64,000 nt of DNA from Paraconiothyrium sp. Pb-2020 (GCA_022419385.1 JAJUBI010000001.1:6572001-6636000), one strand, 5' to 3'; positions 33,913 to 44,786 are shown, counted from the first letter of the stretch. The notes: generated by a model not told the origin, from the sequence alone. Program-made: numbers and translations.

Positions 33913-35478
33913 ATGGCGGGTTTTCTTAATTGTCCTACCGAACTCATAGACACCATCCTCGAGCAAGTGTCGTTCCGTGATCTTACCGCTCTGAGCCTCG
34001 CGAGCAAGAAGCTGCATGAATTCGCAACGCCGCAGCTTTACTCATACATTGACCTCAGCATCCATCGAGGGTACCCGCGCCCTATAATTCACCTTACTCG
34101 GAGCATTTTTAACAACCCTGAGCTTGCGAAGTATGTTAAATCCGTGCGTTTGCGCGATGGCGATGAGGAGATTCAAAAACTTTACAGAGGATACTGTTAC
34201 GACAAAAGTGTCCCTGAGGTTTCTTCCCCGCGACCGACAGACGAGGATGGCAAGTATTCCCTGGCTACGAAGTCGATATGTCGTAGACAAAACACTTCGT
34301 ACTATCCCCACTTTTTTGAATTAACTGACTTCGTACCTGCGCATTTAGGCATGCCAGAATTTACTAAATTCATCAAGAAGACCGGTCTATTGTATGCCGA
34401 TCTCTGGATAGATAAATTGCGTATAGCCGACTTAAACGCTTTTGTCGCACTACTGCTGTCACGGTTGCCTGACCTTAAGAGCTTCCGCATTGGATACGCA
34501 GCAATCGTACCCTATGTTGAGAGGTCAGGTAAAAGGAACCGCCCAAATATCGCAGGCGAGAACCAGTTTCTTGGTAAACTGTTCCACTCCGCTGTCTTCA
34601 ATACATCTGGCCTCGAGCATGGACTCTCTCAGTTCCAAAAATTGGAAGAGATATCATTCCCTGGACCAATAAGCGTTGATCCTGGCAGAAATCCCGACTT
34701 TTGTAATCCCTCTGATATGGTGGCTCTTCTTAGTCTTCCATCAATACGCAATATCCGGGGCTGGTGTTGGAACCCCAGCTCGTCAGCTTGGCCTACAGAA
34801 CTGCCAGCTCCAGTTCACCTCACATCACTGACTCTTTCATATATCCATGTCGACTTCTTAGCACAGATCTTAGCAAGGACTCGCGCTCTGAAAACCCTAT
34901 GCTGGAACTGGAAATGGATACAGGATACTCATCCCTTGAACACCGATACGATCGATCTCAATAGATTTGTCGAAGCGGTGCAACCCATTCGGGACACTCT
35001 CGAGGACCTCACCATTGGTTTTGAGTTCGATGACATGTCTTGGGGTGGTATTGAACCGGGGATGATGAAAGCCTTGGGAAATTTGCACGGTCTCGAGGGC
35101 TTCGCCAACATCAGGCGTTTCCAGGCCCCTCTCGGGGTATTGCTCCCTGACTGGGACTGGTATGCGGGGGCAGATCCGACCAGACGACTGGAAGACAGCT
35201 TGCCTCGTAACGTTGAGGTAGTGACTGTCACGGATGCGTTCATGTCAGATTACTACGCATACGACGAATATGAGGAATTGGACTTCGTCCGAGTATGGCT
35301 CCTTGAGACTGCATCGACAAGGACGCCACGGCTCAAAGAGGTGTGCTATTATCTTGATCGCAATGCTTCCGAGTTTGAGGAAAAGAGTTGCGAATCGATT
35401 AAGCAAATCTTTGAGGGAACGAATGTGAGATATAGGATTATCAAGGCGATGGACGAGAAGCCGTGGGAAGACGTGTGA
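33913..35478 (+). CDS. F-box protein, long fungal type
   Basis: Intronless frame of 521 residues from ATG at 33913. Residues 5-45 are an F-box: CPTELIDTILEQVSFRDLTALSLASKKLHEFATPQL contains the Pro, the hydrophobic spacing and the second-helix Leu pattern expected for Skp1 binding. The rest is an irregular leucine-rich-like solenoid (for example HLTSLTLSYIHVDFLAQILA and DTLEDLTIGFEFDD), likely the substrate-binding part. The architecture fits a subunit of an SCF ubiquitin ligase; the target is unknown. No frameshift or stop is seen. The gene marks the left border of the decayed region to its right. Confidence 0.85.
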   Translation: MAGFLNCPTELIDTILEQVSFRDLTALSLASKKLHEFATPQLYSYIDLSIHRGYPRPIIHLTRSIFNNPELAKYVKSVRLRDGDEEIQKLYRGYCYDKSVPEVSSPRPTDEDGKYSLATKSICRRQNTSYYPHFFELTDFVPAHLGMPEFTKFIKKTGLLYADLWIDKLRIADLNAFVALLLSRLPDLKSFRIGYAAIVPYVERSGKRNRPNIAGENQFLGKLFHSAVFNTSGLEHGLSQFQKLEEISFPGPISVDPGRNPDFCNPSDMVALLSLPSIRNIRGWCWNPSSSAWPTELPAPVHLTSLTLSYIHVDFLAQILARTRALKTLCWNWKWIQDTHPLNTDTIDLNRFVEAVQPIRDTLEDLTIGFEFDDMSWGGIEPGMMKALGNLHGLEGFANIRRFQAPLGVLLPDWDWYAGADPTRRLEDSLPRNVEVVTVTDAFMSDYYAYDEYEELDFVRVWLLETASTRTPRLKEVCYYLDRNASEFEEKSCESIKQIFEGTNVRYRIIKAMDEKPWEDV

Positions 35479-35540
35479 ACGAAGCTGGCGAACGTGAAGG
35501 GGGTTCACGTACGTTGTTAATACAAGACCATAAGTTACAG

Positions 35541-35838
35541 ATGGCCCAGTATGTTCCCTTCCTCACGAAGGGCGTTTGGAAGCGTGAGTTCCCCCTCATC
35601 TCCTTTCACCATAACCCTAACGCTGATCCGAACTCAGCTGGTATGATGACCGAGGTCAACTACATTGTTCTCGACGCCTCTCGACGCCAAGTACAACTAC
35701 GTCAAGACGGTTGAGCGAGAGCCTGGATCGGCTGAGTTCTATGAAACGTGCATTGAAAACCTTGGGGTGAAGGGGGGCAAGGCCACGGGCGGCAAGGCTA
35801 CGAAGGGAAGCTGGTGTAAAGGGATAGCTTCTTGGTGA
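35541..35838 (+). pseudogene. small unrecognised gene broken by a 10-bp tandem duplication
   Basis: ATG at 35541 opens MAQYVPFLTKGVWKREFPLI and the frame reads well up to EVNYIVLDA. There the decamer TCTCGACGCC occurs twice in a row (35669-35678 and 35679-35688). Removing one copy joins the frame to AKYNYVKTVEREPGSAEF and onward to a Gly/Lys-rich end with TGA at 35838, giving roughly 95 residues. As it stands the frame shifts and stops after a few codons. I do not recognise the family. A GTGAGT..CTCAG segment at about 35584-35638 could be an intron but is open in frame and need not be one. Confidence 0.5.
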
Positions 35839-36081
35839 TTGGCCGTAACGTTCTCGGTCTATACTTGGTTCCGTATGTATCTTTAGCGGCATTTCCGAGA
35901 ATACATACTCAAACATGGGTGACATCTTATAAGTCGACCTGTTCATATGTATAGGATTCGCTGTATAGCGTCTATCTATCATCAAGTCTCCCGCCTTGTC
36001 TCTCTCCAACCTCTTTGCTCACACGAGGTTACTAGAGTCCCTACTGAGGCACTGAGAGGTTAGAAGCTTACTGAGTTTAGC

Positions 36082-36750
36082 GTTCAGGAACGCATGGGCT
36101 GGGCAGCGGGATGCACCACGACGCTGAAGGAAGGCAAAGTACACTGCCTGCCGGGGATCCTTAGGGTGTTCTTGTCGCTTATCTACGGGGAGGGGGAGGA
36201 TTATGCGACTGCGGCTCAAAGAGGAGATACAGGAGCGCCAGCAGAGGCAGCCAACAGAACCGTAGGACCTGCCTAGTACGTCTCTCCCTGAGAGAAACAA
36301 CGTCCTCCTCCACAAGCTTTACTCTGCTAAATATGAACACAGCCTCTTCATTACTGCCTTTACCACGCAACGAGCTATCCGCCGGGCGACAAAGCCAGCT
36401 CCAGTTGATCAAACAGACCCTACTCGCACCAAACTCCCATCGACGTATGACAGTATACGGACTGGGGGGATGTAGGAAATCAGCGCTTGTTCTTGAGTTC
36501 GCATATCGTGCGCTAGCAGAGCGGGCCAAGGACCTTGCCGTCTGGGTGCTTAGCCGAGAGAGCTTTGAGTTGGCTTATTGGGAGATTGCAAGCCGCCTGC
36601 GGCTACCTGGATATGATATGCTAACCCAACACTGACATTGATAAGATTGTCAAGCAGACGCTAAGCGCAGACAGCTTTGGCCGCTGGCTAATAATCGTCG
36701 ACAACGCTGATGATCCTGCGGTCTTGTCAAGTCCAGTCAATAGCAGTCTA
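36082..36750 (+). pseudogene. HET / NB-ARC (NLR-like) relic
   Basis: Pieces of a fungal NLR-like protein are readable in order but in different frames. The end of a HET domain (GILRVFLSLIYGEGEDYA, near 36150-36205) shifts frame and continues as RLRLKEEIQERQQRQP. From 36333 the linker and nucleotide-binding part follow: LPRNELSAGRQSQLQLIKQT, then YGLGGCRKSALVLEFAYRAL, then after another shift near 36625 the Walker B strand WLIIVDNADD. The P-loop Gly before Lys is Arg (AGG at 36474-36476), which would abolish nucleotide binding. No sensor repeats remain beyond about 36750. In intact relatives HET and NB-ARC modules trigger and regulate incompatibility or cell death. This copy is dead. Confidence 0.72.
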
Positions 36751-37158
36751 AGTTGGCCCGCGGGCGACTTTTACGTACGAGACCTGACGCTTCCTCAAAT
36801 TTAGCCAATCATCGTCAGTCTGTCTAACACTTTGAATTTCTTCATAGATTTTAAAGGACGAGTTTTAGTTCTCTCACGGACCTCACAAGGATCCCCTTCT
36901 ATTTGTGGTAGGTTGGGGGCTGGTCTTGCGTACAAGGCGTAGCAGGAATAGACGAAGGAAACGTTTCATTCTGAAACTCTCCATATGGCACGTTCTAGCC
37001 CATGCGCTAGCAGCTTAGACGGTGACACCTAATCGTCCTTGCGCCCACTTCATTTATTCGAGCGAACGATAACTGCCTTGGGTTTTCTTGATGTACGTCG
37101 CTGATATCCATCTGAGCACGAAGGTTAATGCAGTCGCTGATCGCAAATAGCCGCGACG
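36751..37158. other. intergenic region after the NLR relic
   Basis: About 400 bases with stops in all frames. It may include further decayed NLR sequence and the promoter of the membrane-protein gene; nothing definite. Confidence 0.4.
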
Positions 37159-39168
37159 ATGAGGTCTAAAACGGCTTATAGCCCTGTCGACTTGTCGAGT
37201 GCCGTAGAAGGCGAGACTAGTGCTGCGATGGAGATGCGCTCATTGGGACCAGACAATAACGAAGGCAAGGATGAGACTCAGACACGGCACTTACGGACCG
37301 CTCCGCGAGGAACATTATCTTGGTCCGGTCCTGCAGCACTACTATCAATTGTCTTGCTCACTGCTGCCGCAGTTGGGATTCTTTTCGCCAGTAACAATTC
37401 CCCGATAGAACGATGGAAAATCGACAACGTTAACATCCAGCCTCAAGTGTGGCTTTCAGTCCTGACTACGATCATGGACGGACTGACCGCTTTCGCTTTA
37501 GCGGATGTCGCGACTATCGTATACTGGAGAGCTGCCGCCCGAGGAACAAATTTGAGGAGTATGTTCGATCTCTACGAGTCGTATTCCGTCTTGGGTGCCG
37601 CCAAAAACATTGCTCGACTGCGCTCTAATAAGCTCGCTGTTGCAACAGTACTTTGCCTAGTATCTGCGCTTCGAGGCCCTCTATTCCAACGTGCAACAAT
37701 CGTTGCCAGCGATTTCAGACAAGAAGTGTCCGGCACTCAGAACTTGCGTGTAGCACAGCTGATTCCGCCGGGTCTCATATATCAAAATGCAACGAGTGCG
37801 CCTGCTTGGGATACGATATTGGATTCTTACCTCGAACAATCTGATATTAACGTCGATGTCGACAAGGCACAGTGCGGTGACGTATGTACAGGCAAGGTCA
37901 AGGTACGTAACATTCCGCGACTTTGTAGAGACTTCCCAACGCAGAATTAGGGTTACGGATACGATATCAAATGCTTGGAGCCTCTAAAAGTACCCTGGGA
38001 TTCATCTGAGAACAGTACGATCATGAGGATTTACCACGATCCTCTGTCCGATAATCAGGGTGGCGTACCGGCTTTCAATGCGTCGGCACACTTGCATGGC
38101 GTACCTGATAGTTATGATGCCGGAAGTGATGCATCTCTAGATGCGGACCGCAAAGGCTGGTTCGATATTGTCAATCTGTATAAGACGGAACCACGATGCG
38201 GAGGCAATGTCACAGTAGTGAATTGCTCACTCCATGCGGCCGTGGTGGAATACGAAGTTAAAATTAGAAATAGAACGATGAGCTTGGTGCATGACCATTG
38301 GCAGAACGATAAAGTCCTTTTCCAAACGTAAGCACCCGTCCACAATCGTCCAGTAAGGATCTTGTCATACTTGAAAGCTCAGAAAAAAGACTAACCATGA
38401 CAGACCGACATGGCAAATGCCCAGGCAAGATTTCGAATGGACACCCACAACTCATTGGGCTTCATGGGTGAGCGAGCAGTTCAATCAAGAAATCACCATC
38501 CGCCCTCCTTCTGTTGAATATCCCGCAGGAAGACTTGGAGGCGCTGGAGGGAGCAGCGGGCCACGACTTCGGCTCATCAAGCGCTTTTTGAACGAGCAAC
38601 AGACTGATAACAGCATATAGCTGAATTGTACCTCCACATGGAGCAACCCAACGCAGGCAAGTAGCACTTCACCAAGACGTCGCCACATACTTGTTCTAAC
38701 GTTGCGCAGTACATGCTAGACCGCATCCGAGATATGGTCTTTCGAACTAGTGTCGCAGCCGCCAACATCACTGACATGACCATGCTCTTTGGCCAGAGTG
38801 ACCTCATCGAGGACGGTCTCCCCAATACCCAAAATTGGACGCAGGCAGTCGCACTTTCTGGTGAACGGAGCGTTGTCGCTTTCAAAATCAGCCTCCCATA
38901 TCTAGTATGCGCCATCATCGCGAGTCTATTATCGGTTGTGGTATTAGCGGTATTGTATTGGGATTTTAGCGAAGGGTCGCTCTTGGCGGAGACGTTCAAT
39001 CCCATAGATGTTGCGAGGATATTTGATGCGCCATTGCTTAGAGATGTTAATGGGGAAGTAACTACTGAGGAATTTATAAGACAGTCGAGCAAGACAGTTA
39101 GGTTGAGGTGCCGGCGAGATGGACAGGGTGGGATAGGAGGAGCAAAGATCGAGGCAGACACCCCTTAA
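37159..39168 (+). CDS. fungal four-helix membrane protein, unknown function
   Basis: Proposed exons 37159-37902, 37951-38327, 38404-38467 and 38710-39168 give 547 residues with all junctions in frame. Hydrophobic segments: ALLSIVLLTAAAVGILFA (about 60-77), VWLSVLTTIMDGLTAFALAD, AVATVLCLVSALRGPLF and LVCAIIASLLSVVVLAVLYW near the C-terminus. A large loop with N-glycosylation sites (NATS, NSTI, NASA, NVTV) lies between helices three and four. This is a common layout of uncharacterised ascomycete plasma-membrane proteins. The last intron (38468-38709, GTGAGC..CTAAC..GCAG, 242 nt) is unusually long but removes an in-frame TAG at 38618. If it is not an intron, the gene is broken there. Confidence 0.62.
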
Positions 39169-39648
39169 AATTGTGATATAGAATCAGTAAGCGTATAGTG
39201 ATCAAAGACCGAATGAACGCTCAATCAGGAGGATCGCTGTCTTCACATCAGTGAGGCCGTTTGCGCGACCAACGTTTGGTAAAGATGGCACTGTACGCGT
39301 GGCAACAATGTTTCCATACGCACACGAGTCGCGAATGACGTCACCAGTAGATACCGTGCTAATCTCTTATTGCGTGGCTGTTCATTGAAGCACGAAATGG
39401 TCAATAGCGGCACAACATTGAATGCTTCATCTATAGTAGTGTTTGAGGTCACATTTACGCGACCCAACTTTGAGCGTCTCGGCCTATTGCGTCGCCCCCA
39501 CGAGACCGCAGGACGAATTTTTTGCAGAGAAGTTCCAAAAGCGTGCAAAGTACTATGGACAACCCCTTGGAGTATTGTTGTTAGGATTATCCAAGGCGGT
39601 TTAGCGTAGTAATTTACGTAGTCGAGACAATTAACACGTCTCCCTACA
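39169..39648. other. intergenic region, no gene seen
   Basis: 480 bases between the convergent ends of the membrane-protein gene and the BTB pseudogene. No recognised coding sequence. Confidence 0.45.
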
Positions 39649-40599
39649 TTACTTTATGAAATCTCTTGCCACCTTCCAGAAGTCTCCCACAAAGTCGCCG
39701 CCCTCCTCCATATACTCGACAAATGCATCATGTTTTCCAATAACGTCGATCTCACATACAATATACTCTACCACTAATTTCTTCAGGTCATCTAAAGTTC
39801 CATCTTTGCTCCGGCTTAGCAGATCTTAATTTGAGTAAGCGTACCTCGCAAGCTCGATGATGTCTCCAACGCAATTTCCGTATAACTTAAATTTTAAGAG
39901 TGTCTTATGCAACTTCTTAAGTGTTAGCGCTTTAAGTGGCGCTATCAGACGCATGTGCGCAAAACAATACAGCCGTGCATAAGCAAGGAAAACTGGCGTG
40001 AAATCCTCCCATGCAAAACTGTTTGCTTTGGGTTCAAAGACTGCAGAATGGCAGTTATAGGATCGCCATCAACAGGGTAATATCAACCGTTGAAAAGAGC
40101 CCGAAATTTGGTCCTTAAGCTACCTTGTAGTTCACTCTGAGGCTTACGAGGCACGTCAGGTACGGCTTCATTGTAGGCCAAGCTTACTAAGGTTCAGTAT
40201 TCTCACAGGAGGAGCGCACAATGTAACTTACCCCTTCTTACCTTTCTTCTTTTTGGAACTAGTAGGTGCAAATCCCCAGCCATCATCGTCCCCATTCTCT
40301 TGATTCTTGTCGGATGTCGGCTCTGGTTCTGGTAGGGACTCCCTCCAAGGCGGCTCTGGTTCTGGTACGGATTCCCTCCAAGGCGGCACTGTGTAGTCGC
40401 CACGATAAGCGTACTTGCAGAATCGACTGAAGTCGTCAACTTCAATATTGTCGAGAGTTGCACATCGCATAGCAGATTCCTCCATTCCATTATTCATAAG
40501 GGCATTCAACTGTTAACTTATAGCAGCAATCGCAGCTGCATGCACTACAATACAGTTTCCCTCCTGCCCAACGCAAAAAGTGAACAGGTGGGACTGCAT
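39649..40599 (-). pseudogene. BTB/POZ-domain protein, interrupted by stops
   Basis: Reading from ATG at 40599, the fungal BTB layout is plain: LFTFCVGQEGNCIVVHAAA, then NALMNNGMEESAMRCATLDN, FSRFCKYAYRGDYTVP, an intron after a Lys-rich patch (GTAAGT donor near 40230), then the C-terminal part AYARLYCFAHMRLIAPL, LARYAYSN, LVVEYIVCEIDVIGKHDA and DFWKVARDFIK with TAA at 39649. In-frame stops interrupt it at 40513-40515 (TAA between S and QLNAL, where CAA or AAA is expected) and at 39836-39838 (TAA after YAYSN). Protein similarity otherwise remains high, so inactivation is recent. BTB proteins usually serve as Cullin-3 adaptors or transcription cofactors; the target of this one is unknown. Confidence 0.72.
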
Positions 40600-42103
40600 A
40601 ATGCTAGGATACTTTAGCCCAGCCAGTTCAACATCAAATGCAATGCTTCTTACTCTCCGAAGGTCTGCGCCATTGGTATAATTAGTAGCTAAGAAAGCCC
40701 TTAGCAAACTGTGTGGAGTGAGCAATGGAAATGATTTATTCATGCCGCGTGGAAAGATGAGAAGACATGGGATGTCACGTACCCACGTGCCACGGTTAAT
40801 TGGCCTCTGAAGGCTGGTCATGTAACACGGAATTATGATGACGGCTCGCTGTACGTAACATTACTGTAATATTTTCATAGCGGCGCCCCTCTGGTAACAC
40901 GTCAAAGTCCTCTACACAGAGGGACCTGTCCAAACGTTTAAGGGAAAGATATTTGAAACATTGTGGGTAGTAAATTCATTCTTGTTTTGAAGAGCCTGCT
41001 GTCAATTACATCCTTTGTACGCCTTCTGCATGTCCAATAGAAAGATTTCATGGAAACGTTCCCTTTTGGATGCCCAACTGCCATTCCGCGACTTCCTCAA
41101 GATAAGATAAAGTTAAGGGCCAGTGGTCTACAGGTTATGTCAAATCAAAGCGGCCTGCGTCGAATCGTATACAGTCTGTCGGGACTGGTTTGATTCATGT
41201 CCGTCTTCGGGAGTTGGCGAAAACTCGCTTAACTGGATGCACAAATCCGTATCCAGAAACGGGAAAGCGAACAATAAGAATTAGGACGCAGGAAGTTGAA
41301 AATAGAAGTATTTTGCAGTAGCAGTGCATTATATTCTGCGGCAAGGTACTAGAAATCAAGCTTTATTGTCTTAAGGGTGATAATATATCTTAGTATTGCA
41401 GAGTAGGAAAGCTACTGATAATACTTATTAGTAACTATCTAAGATAACTTTATAAGAAACCAGCTAAGCTTTATTAAGATTATCATACCTAGGTATACTT
41501 CCTAGCTTACTAAAAATAGCTAATACAGATTTGTATCAATAGTTGAAGTAGACTAGCCTTAGATACCTCTAGACTAAGGAGGTCTTATAAGTTTACTTCT
41601 TAATACGTAATTATCTAACATTTCTGAGAGTAGAATCTACCCCACTCTGGTATTAAAAAGCCCGGTCGTCGCTACCGAGCTTCAGCGCGTTCCGCTCGTA
41701 TTCCAGCTGCAATGCTCGAATAACCGATTGCCACGTATTAGGTTGTGATGCAGAAGTCCGCAATGTACTCCCACGAACAGTGTGTGACGAGCACGCCGTC
41801 AGCTGCAAACCGGGAGCAACGGTTGTGGGGCTACACGATAAGCCTGTGGCTGGCCACCAATGAAGCGAAGTCTGGACATATTGGTGCGATGCCATCAGGC
41901 TGGTGTCAAGTATAGACAGGGAACTCCGCCTTTTGTGGCACAGTGACTAGGCAACAACGCATACAGTATTGTTCCTTGATTTTTGCACTCACAGCTCTCA
42001 CGTCAATTTTTAAGAATCCTTCTAAGCATCAGTGTCGCATCAATCTATATCAACCAGGTTGCAGCCTTGTCTATCTAACACGGTCTCAAAAGGAAAACTC
42101 ACC
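40600..42103. other. intergenic region with an AT-rich islet
   Basis: About 1.5 kb without a recognisable gene. The segment 41340-41640 is strikingly AT-rich and is listed separately; flanking parts have ordinary composition. Short minus-strand frames at 41653-41895 and 40513-40821 look non-coding apart from the BTB start. Confidence 0.45.
41340..41640. other. AT-rich islet, RIP-like
   Basis: About 300 bases dominated by TA, TTA and TAA steps with stops in all frames, ending abruptly at 41640 next to ordinary sequence. This is the composition left by repeat-induced point mutation on an old repeat. No terminal repeats could be matched by eye. Confidence 0.45.
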
Positions 42104-42355
42104 ATGCCCTATGAAACAGAGTGCGAGACATGCGATCGTGGGTTTAGTAGCCAGTAAGCTTCCAAACAACACATGAACGCACTAGATTACTGGGGCCTAC
42201 GTTACAAATGCGATACATGCAAGCGGGAAAGAGATTTCCTGCTAAGTGTCCATACAGCACAGTCAAGAGCCCCGAAGCTTCCACTTCATCGCAAACTACG
42301 CACAAAGCATAAGCAACATGGTGAGCACCGAGGCTTCGGGTGCCAACAGGGGTAG
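42104..42355 (+). pseudogene. C2H2 zinc-finger protein relic
   Basis: ATG at 42104 starts MPYETECETCDRGFSSQ, the first half of a C2H2 finger, followed by TAA at 42155-42157 and then ASKQHMNALDYWGLRYKCDT in the same frame. That supplies the His of finger one and the Cys pair of finger two (CDTC). Fungal multi-finger proteins repeat the pattern C-x2-C ... QHMNALDHW, so the TAA most simply replaces a CAA codon (Gln). Downstream the second finger degenerates and the frame ends at 42355. Intact relatives are small nuclear or unknown proteins with several such fingers. The relic lies in the decayed region between the BTB pseudogene and the sugar dehydrogenase gene. Confidence 0.6.
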
Positions 42356-43667
42356 AAGACCGTCCTCTGCAGGTCAAGCACCTTCCGCTTGGAGCCGCGC
42401 AGCTACCTCATCGACTTTACCTCAGAGCCGCCGAAGATTTCCTCCCAAGGAAGCTTGAGAAGACCCGAGGGGCGCACTCGATTCCCTTGTTGGCAGTGAA
42501 AATTCTTGACAATGTTGCCTCTGCTTGTTGAGTGTGCAAGCTTCTTGCTTACTTCCTAGGTCATGGCAGTAGCAGCTGCTATGCTTCATTTTGTTGCTTA
42601 CGAAGACTTACTGAATCGGTTCAGAATAGCGCATCCCGAAAATTGGAAACGTTCTGGGCGAATTTGATTGTTCATATATAAGTGTTGAAGTCTTCACACC
42701 TCCAACTTCCATCGTACTTGGGAAACTACACAAGCCCTCTTACCAAGCGAGAGCTCTAGATTCGAAGCTTTCCTCTAAGCTTCCAGAGTCAAAGATACGC
42801 TGTCTACTAATCTGAGAGTTAAACCACCCAGATCGAGATATTTCATTACTTTGGCTTTACATTCCAAAGGATGTACCCACAGACTCATACCCCGCTTGAG
42901 CGCTAAGATTTTTCGGTCTATGTGTGTCAATGTTCGATTGCTGGTGGTGAGTATCAGGTCGGTAAGCAGTCCTGTCAAGATCCAAGCGTCTCTTCGTCCA
43001 ACATTGTCTCGGATAGATATTAGTGCGGTTCTGATCTCGTTGTCTTTGACGTAGACATGGTCTTTCTTGAAAGCTCGCCTAGCTTCTGGCTTCGGGTCAG
43101 GTCCCTTTCCACATAAATGATTTTCGTATGCGTGTACTTGATCGAAGAATGATGAGCTGTTGTAGGGTCGGACTGATGTCGCCGAAAGTGTTGTTGATCG
43201 AAACTTGGCGGGTATGGATAACACCCAATGAAATCTATTGCCGTTTCGGATCCAGCCTTAGCATTACCTTGGTGATGAAAGTCGCGGGGTCTGATAACTT
43301 ATATATTAATGCCTAGAAACTTATGGCACACCACCTGGTCTTGGCATCGGTGGCCATTGTAACAGAGAAATGGTCATGCCAGATTGAGGTAGGGATTTTA
43401 CCCCAGACTTTTACCAGATCTGTCCAGCCAGGAAGACTGACAGGGGATAAGCGATCGGAATAGAAGCGAACTTCGTTTCTGCCGGTACCAGGGTTATGAT
43501 TAACCTTATTTATATCAAGTCATCAAAGGCCGGGAATAGCCTGAAATTGGACTAGGGTTGCTCACGTCCTTCAGGTTCCTTATAGAAGGCGGAACAGACA
43601 GCTAAAGAGTTTCGCTATGATATCAGCTACTCAACGCTCGATTTTCTAGGAACAAAATATACTAAAG
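42356..43667. other. intergenic region upstream of the sugar dehydrogenase
   Basis: About 1.3 kb. A minus-strand frame at 42775-43224 (149 codons, GTG start, no ATG) may be a relic of an unrecognised gene. The last few hundred bases should hold the promoter of the dehydrogenase gene. Confidence 0.4.
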
Positions 43668-44786
43668 ATGATGCGTCTCGGTATTTCTTTCAGCTACGCT
43701 CTGACATTGGCGACGAATGCTTTGGCCGCCTCACGGCAACATCTGGACACTCGCCAGCAGCCGTTCAAGTCGACAGTCATCACCGACCATGCCGAACCGT
43801 GGGCATTCGCCTTCCTGCCCGACAACCGCATCCTGGTGAACGAGAGACGAGGTAACATGCGTATTGTGGACCCGACCACCAAGTCCAAGGGAACCATCAC
43901 CGGTGTGCCCACCGTCGCCTATAGCGGTCAGGGAGGTCTCCATGACGTCGCCTTGCACCCACAATACACCGAGAACAGTCTGGTGTATATCAGCTACGCC
44001 GAGAGCGGCTCTGGCGGGGCAGGATGCGCCGTCTCACGAGCCAAGCTGACGCTGGATACCAACGGCGGCGCGCTGTCCGGCCTCGAGGTCATCTGGCGCC
44101 ACTCGCAGAAGGCCGGGGGCGGACTGCAGTTCGCGTGTCGCCTGCTCTTCGGCACCGATGGCGCGCTGTGGATCTCCTCCGGCGAGATCAATCAGATGAC
44201 GCCGGCCCAGTCCATGACCAGCAACCTGGGCAAGATCATTAAGCTGTACGACAACGGCACCGCCTTCGCGGGCAACCCATTCGCTAGCCAAGGCAGCATC
44301 CAGTCGCAAATCTGGTCGCTGGGCCACCGCAATCCGCTGGGCATCGACTGGGACGCCCAGGGGCGCCTCTGGGAAGTCGAGATGGGGCCCATGGGCGGCG
44401 ACGAGCTCAACCTGATCCAGTCAGGCGCAAACTACGGCTGGCCTCTCGTGTGCGAGGGCACTCATTACAACGGCACGGCTATTCCCAAGCACAGCACGCG
44501 CCCTGATTTTGCTGCCCCCAAGGCCTTCTGGGTCCCCGTCATCTCTCCGGCAGGATTGATCATCTACAAGGGGAACTTGTTTTCCAGCTGGAAGGGCAAT
44601 GCTATCATCACCGGTCTGAGCTCACAATCCATCGTGCGCGCGACCATCACTGGCGACACGGCGAAGGAGGCTCAGCGCATCTCAATGGGCAAGCGCATGC
44701 GCGGTATCCGAGAGGACAAGGACGGTGCCATCTGGGTCATCGAGGACGGTGCTGGCGGCCGGCTCTTGAAGCTTACCCCCAACTAA
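43668..44786 (+). CDS. secreted PQQ-type aldose sugar dehydrogenase, bacterial type
   Basis: Intronless frame of 372 residues. Residues 1-21 form a fungal-style signal peptide (MMRLGISFSYALTLATNALA). The rest is a six-bladed beta-propeller of the soluble PQQ-dependent glucose/aldose dehydrogenase (GSDH/YliI) family: WAFAFLPDNRILVNERRG, GGLHDVALHPQYTENSLVYI, FGTDGALWISSGEINQM, WSLGHRNPLGIDWDAQGRLW, MGPMGGDELNLIQSGANYGW and PVISPAGLIIYKGNLF. These match proteobacterial enzymes more closely than typical eukaryotic proteins, pointing to horizontal transfer. Such enzymes oxidise sugars with PQQ and Ca2+. At the place where relatives have the catalytic-base His (HxGxR), I read LQFACR, so that His seems replaced by Gln; activity is uncertain. 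The gene lies alone among pseudogenes. Confidence 0.85.
   Translation: MMRLGISFSYALTLATNALAASRQHLDTRQQPFKSTVITDHAEPWAFAFLPDNRILVNERRGNMRIVDPTTKSKGTITGVPTVAYSGQGGLHDVALHPQYTENSLVYISYAESGSGGAGCAVSRAKLTLDTNGGALSGLEVIWRHSQKAGGGLQFACRLLFGTDGALWISSGEINQMTPAQSMTSNLGKIIKLYDNGTAFAGNPFASQGSIQSQIWSLGHRNPLGIDWDAQGRLWEVEMGPMGGDELNLIQSGANYGWPLVCEGTHYNGTAIPKHSTRPDFAAPKAFWVPVISPAGLIIYKGNLFSSWKGNAIITGLSSQSIVRATITGDTAKEAQRISMGKRMRGIREDKDGAIWVIEDGAGGRLLKLTPN

Noticed and set aside
42775..43224. 149-codon minus-strand frame
   Set aside because: No ATG and no recognised family; mentioned only as a possible relic.
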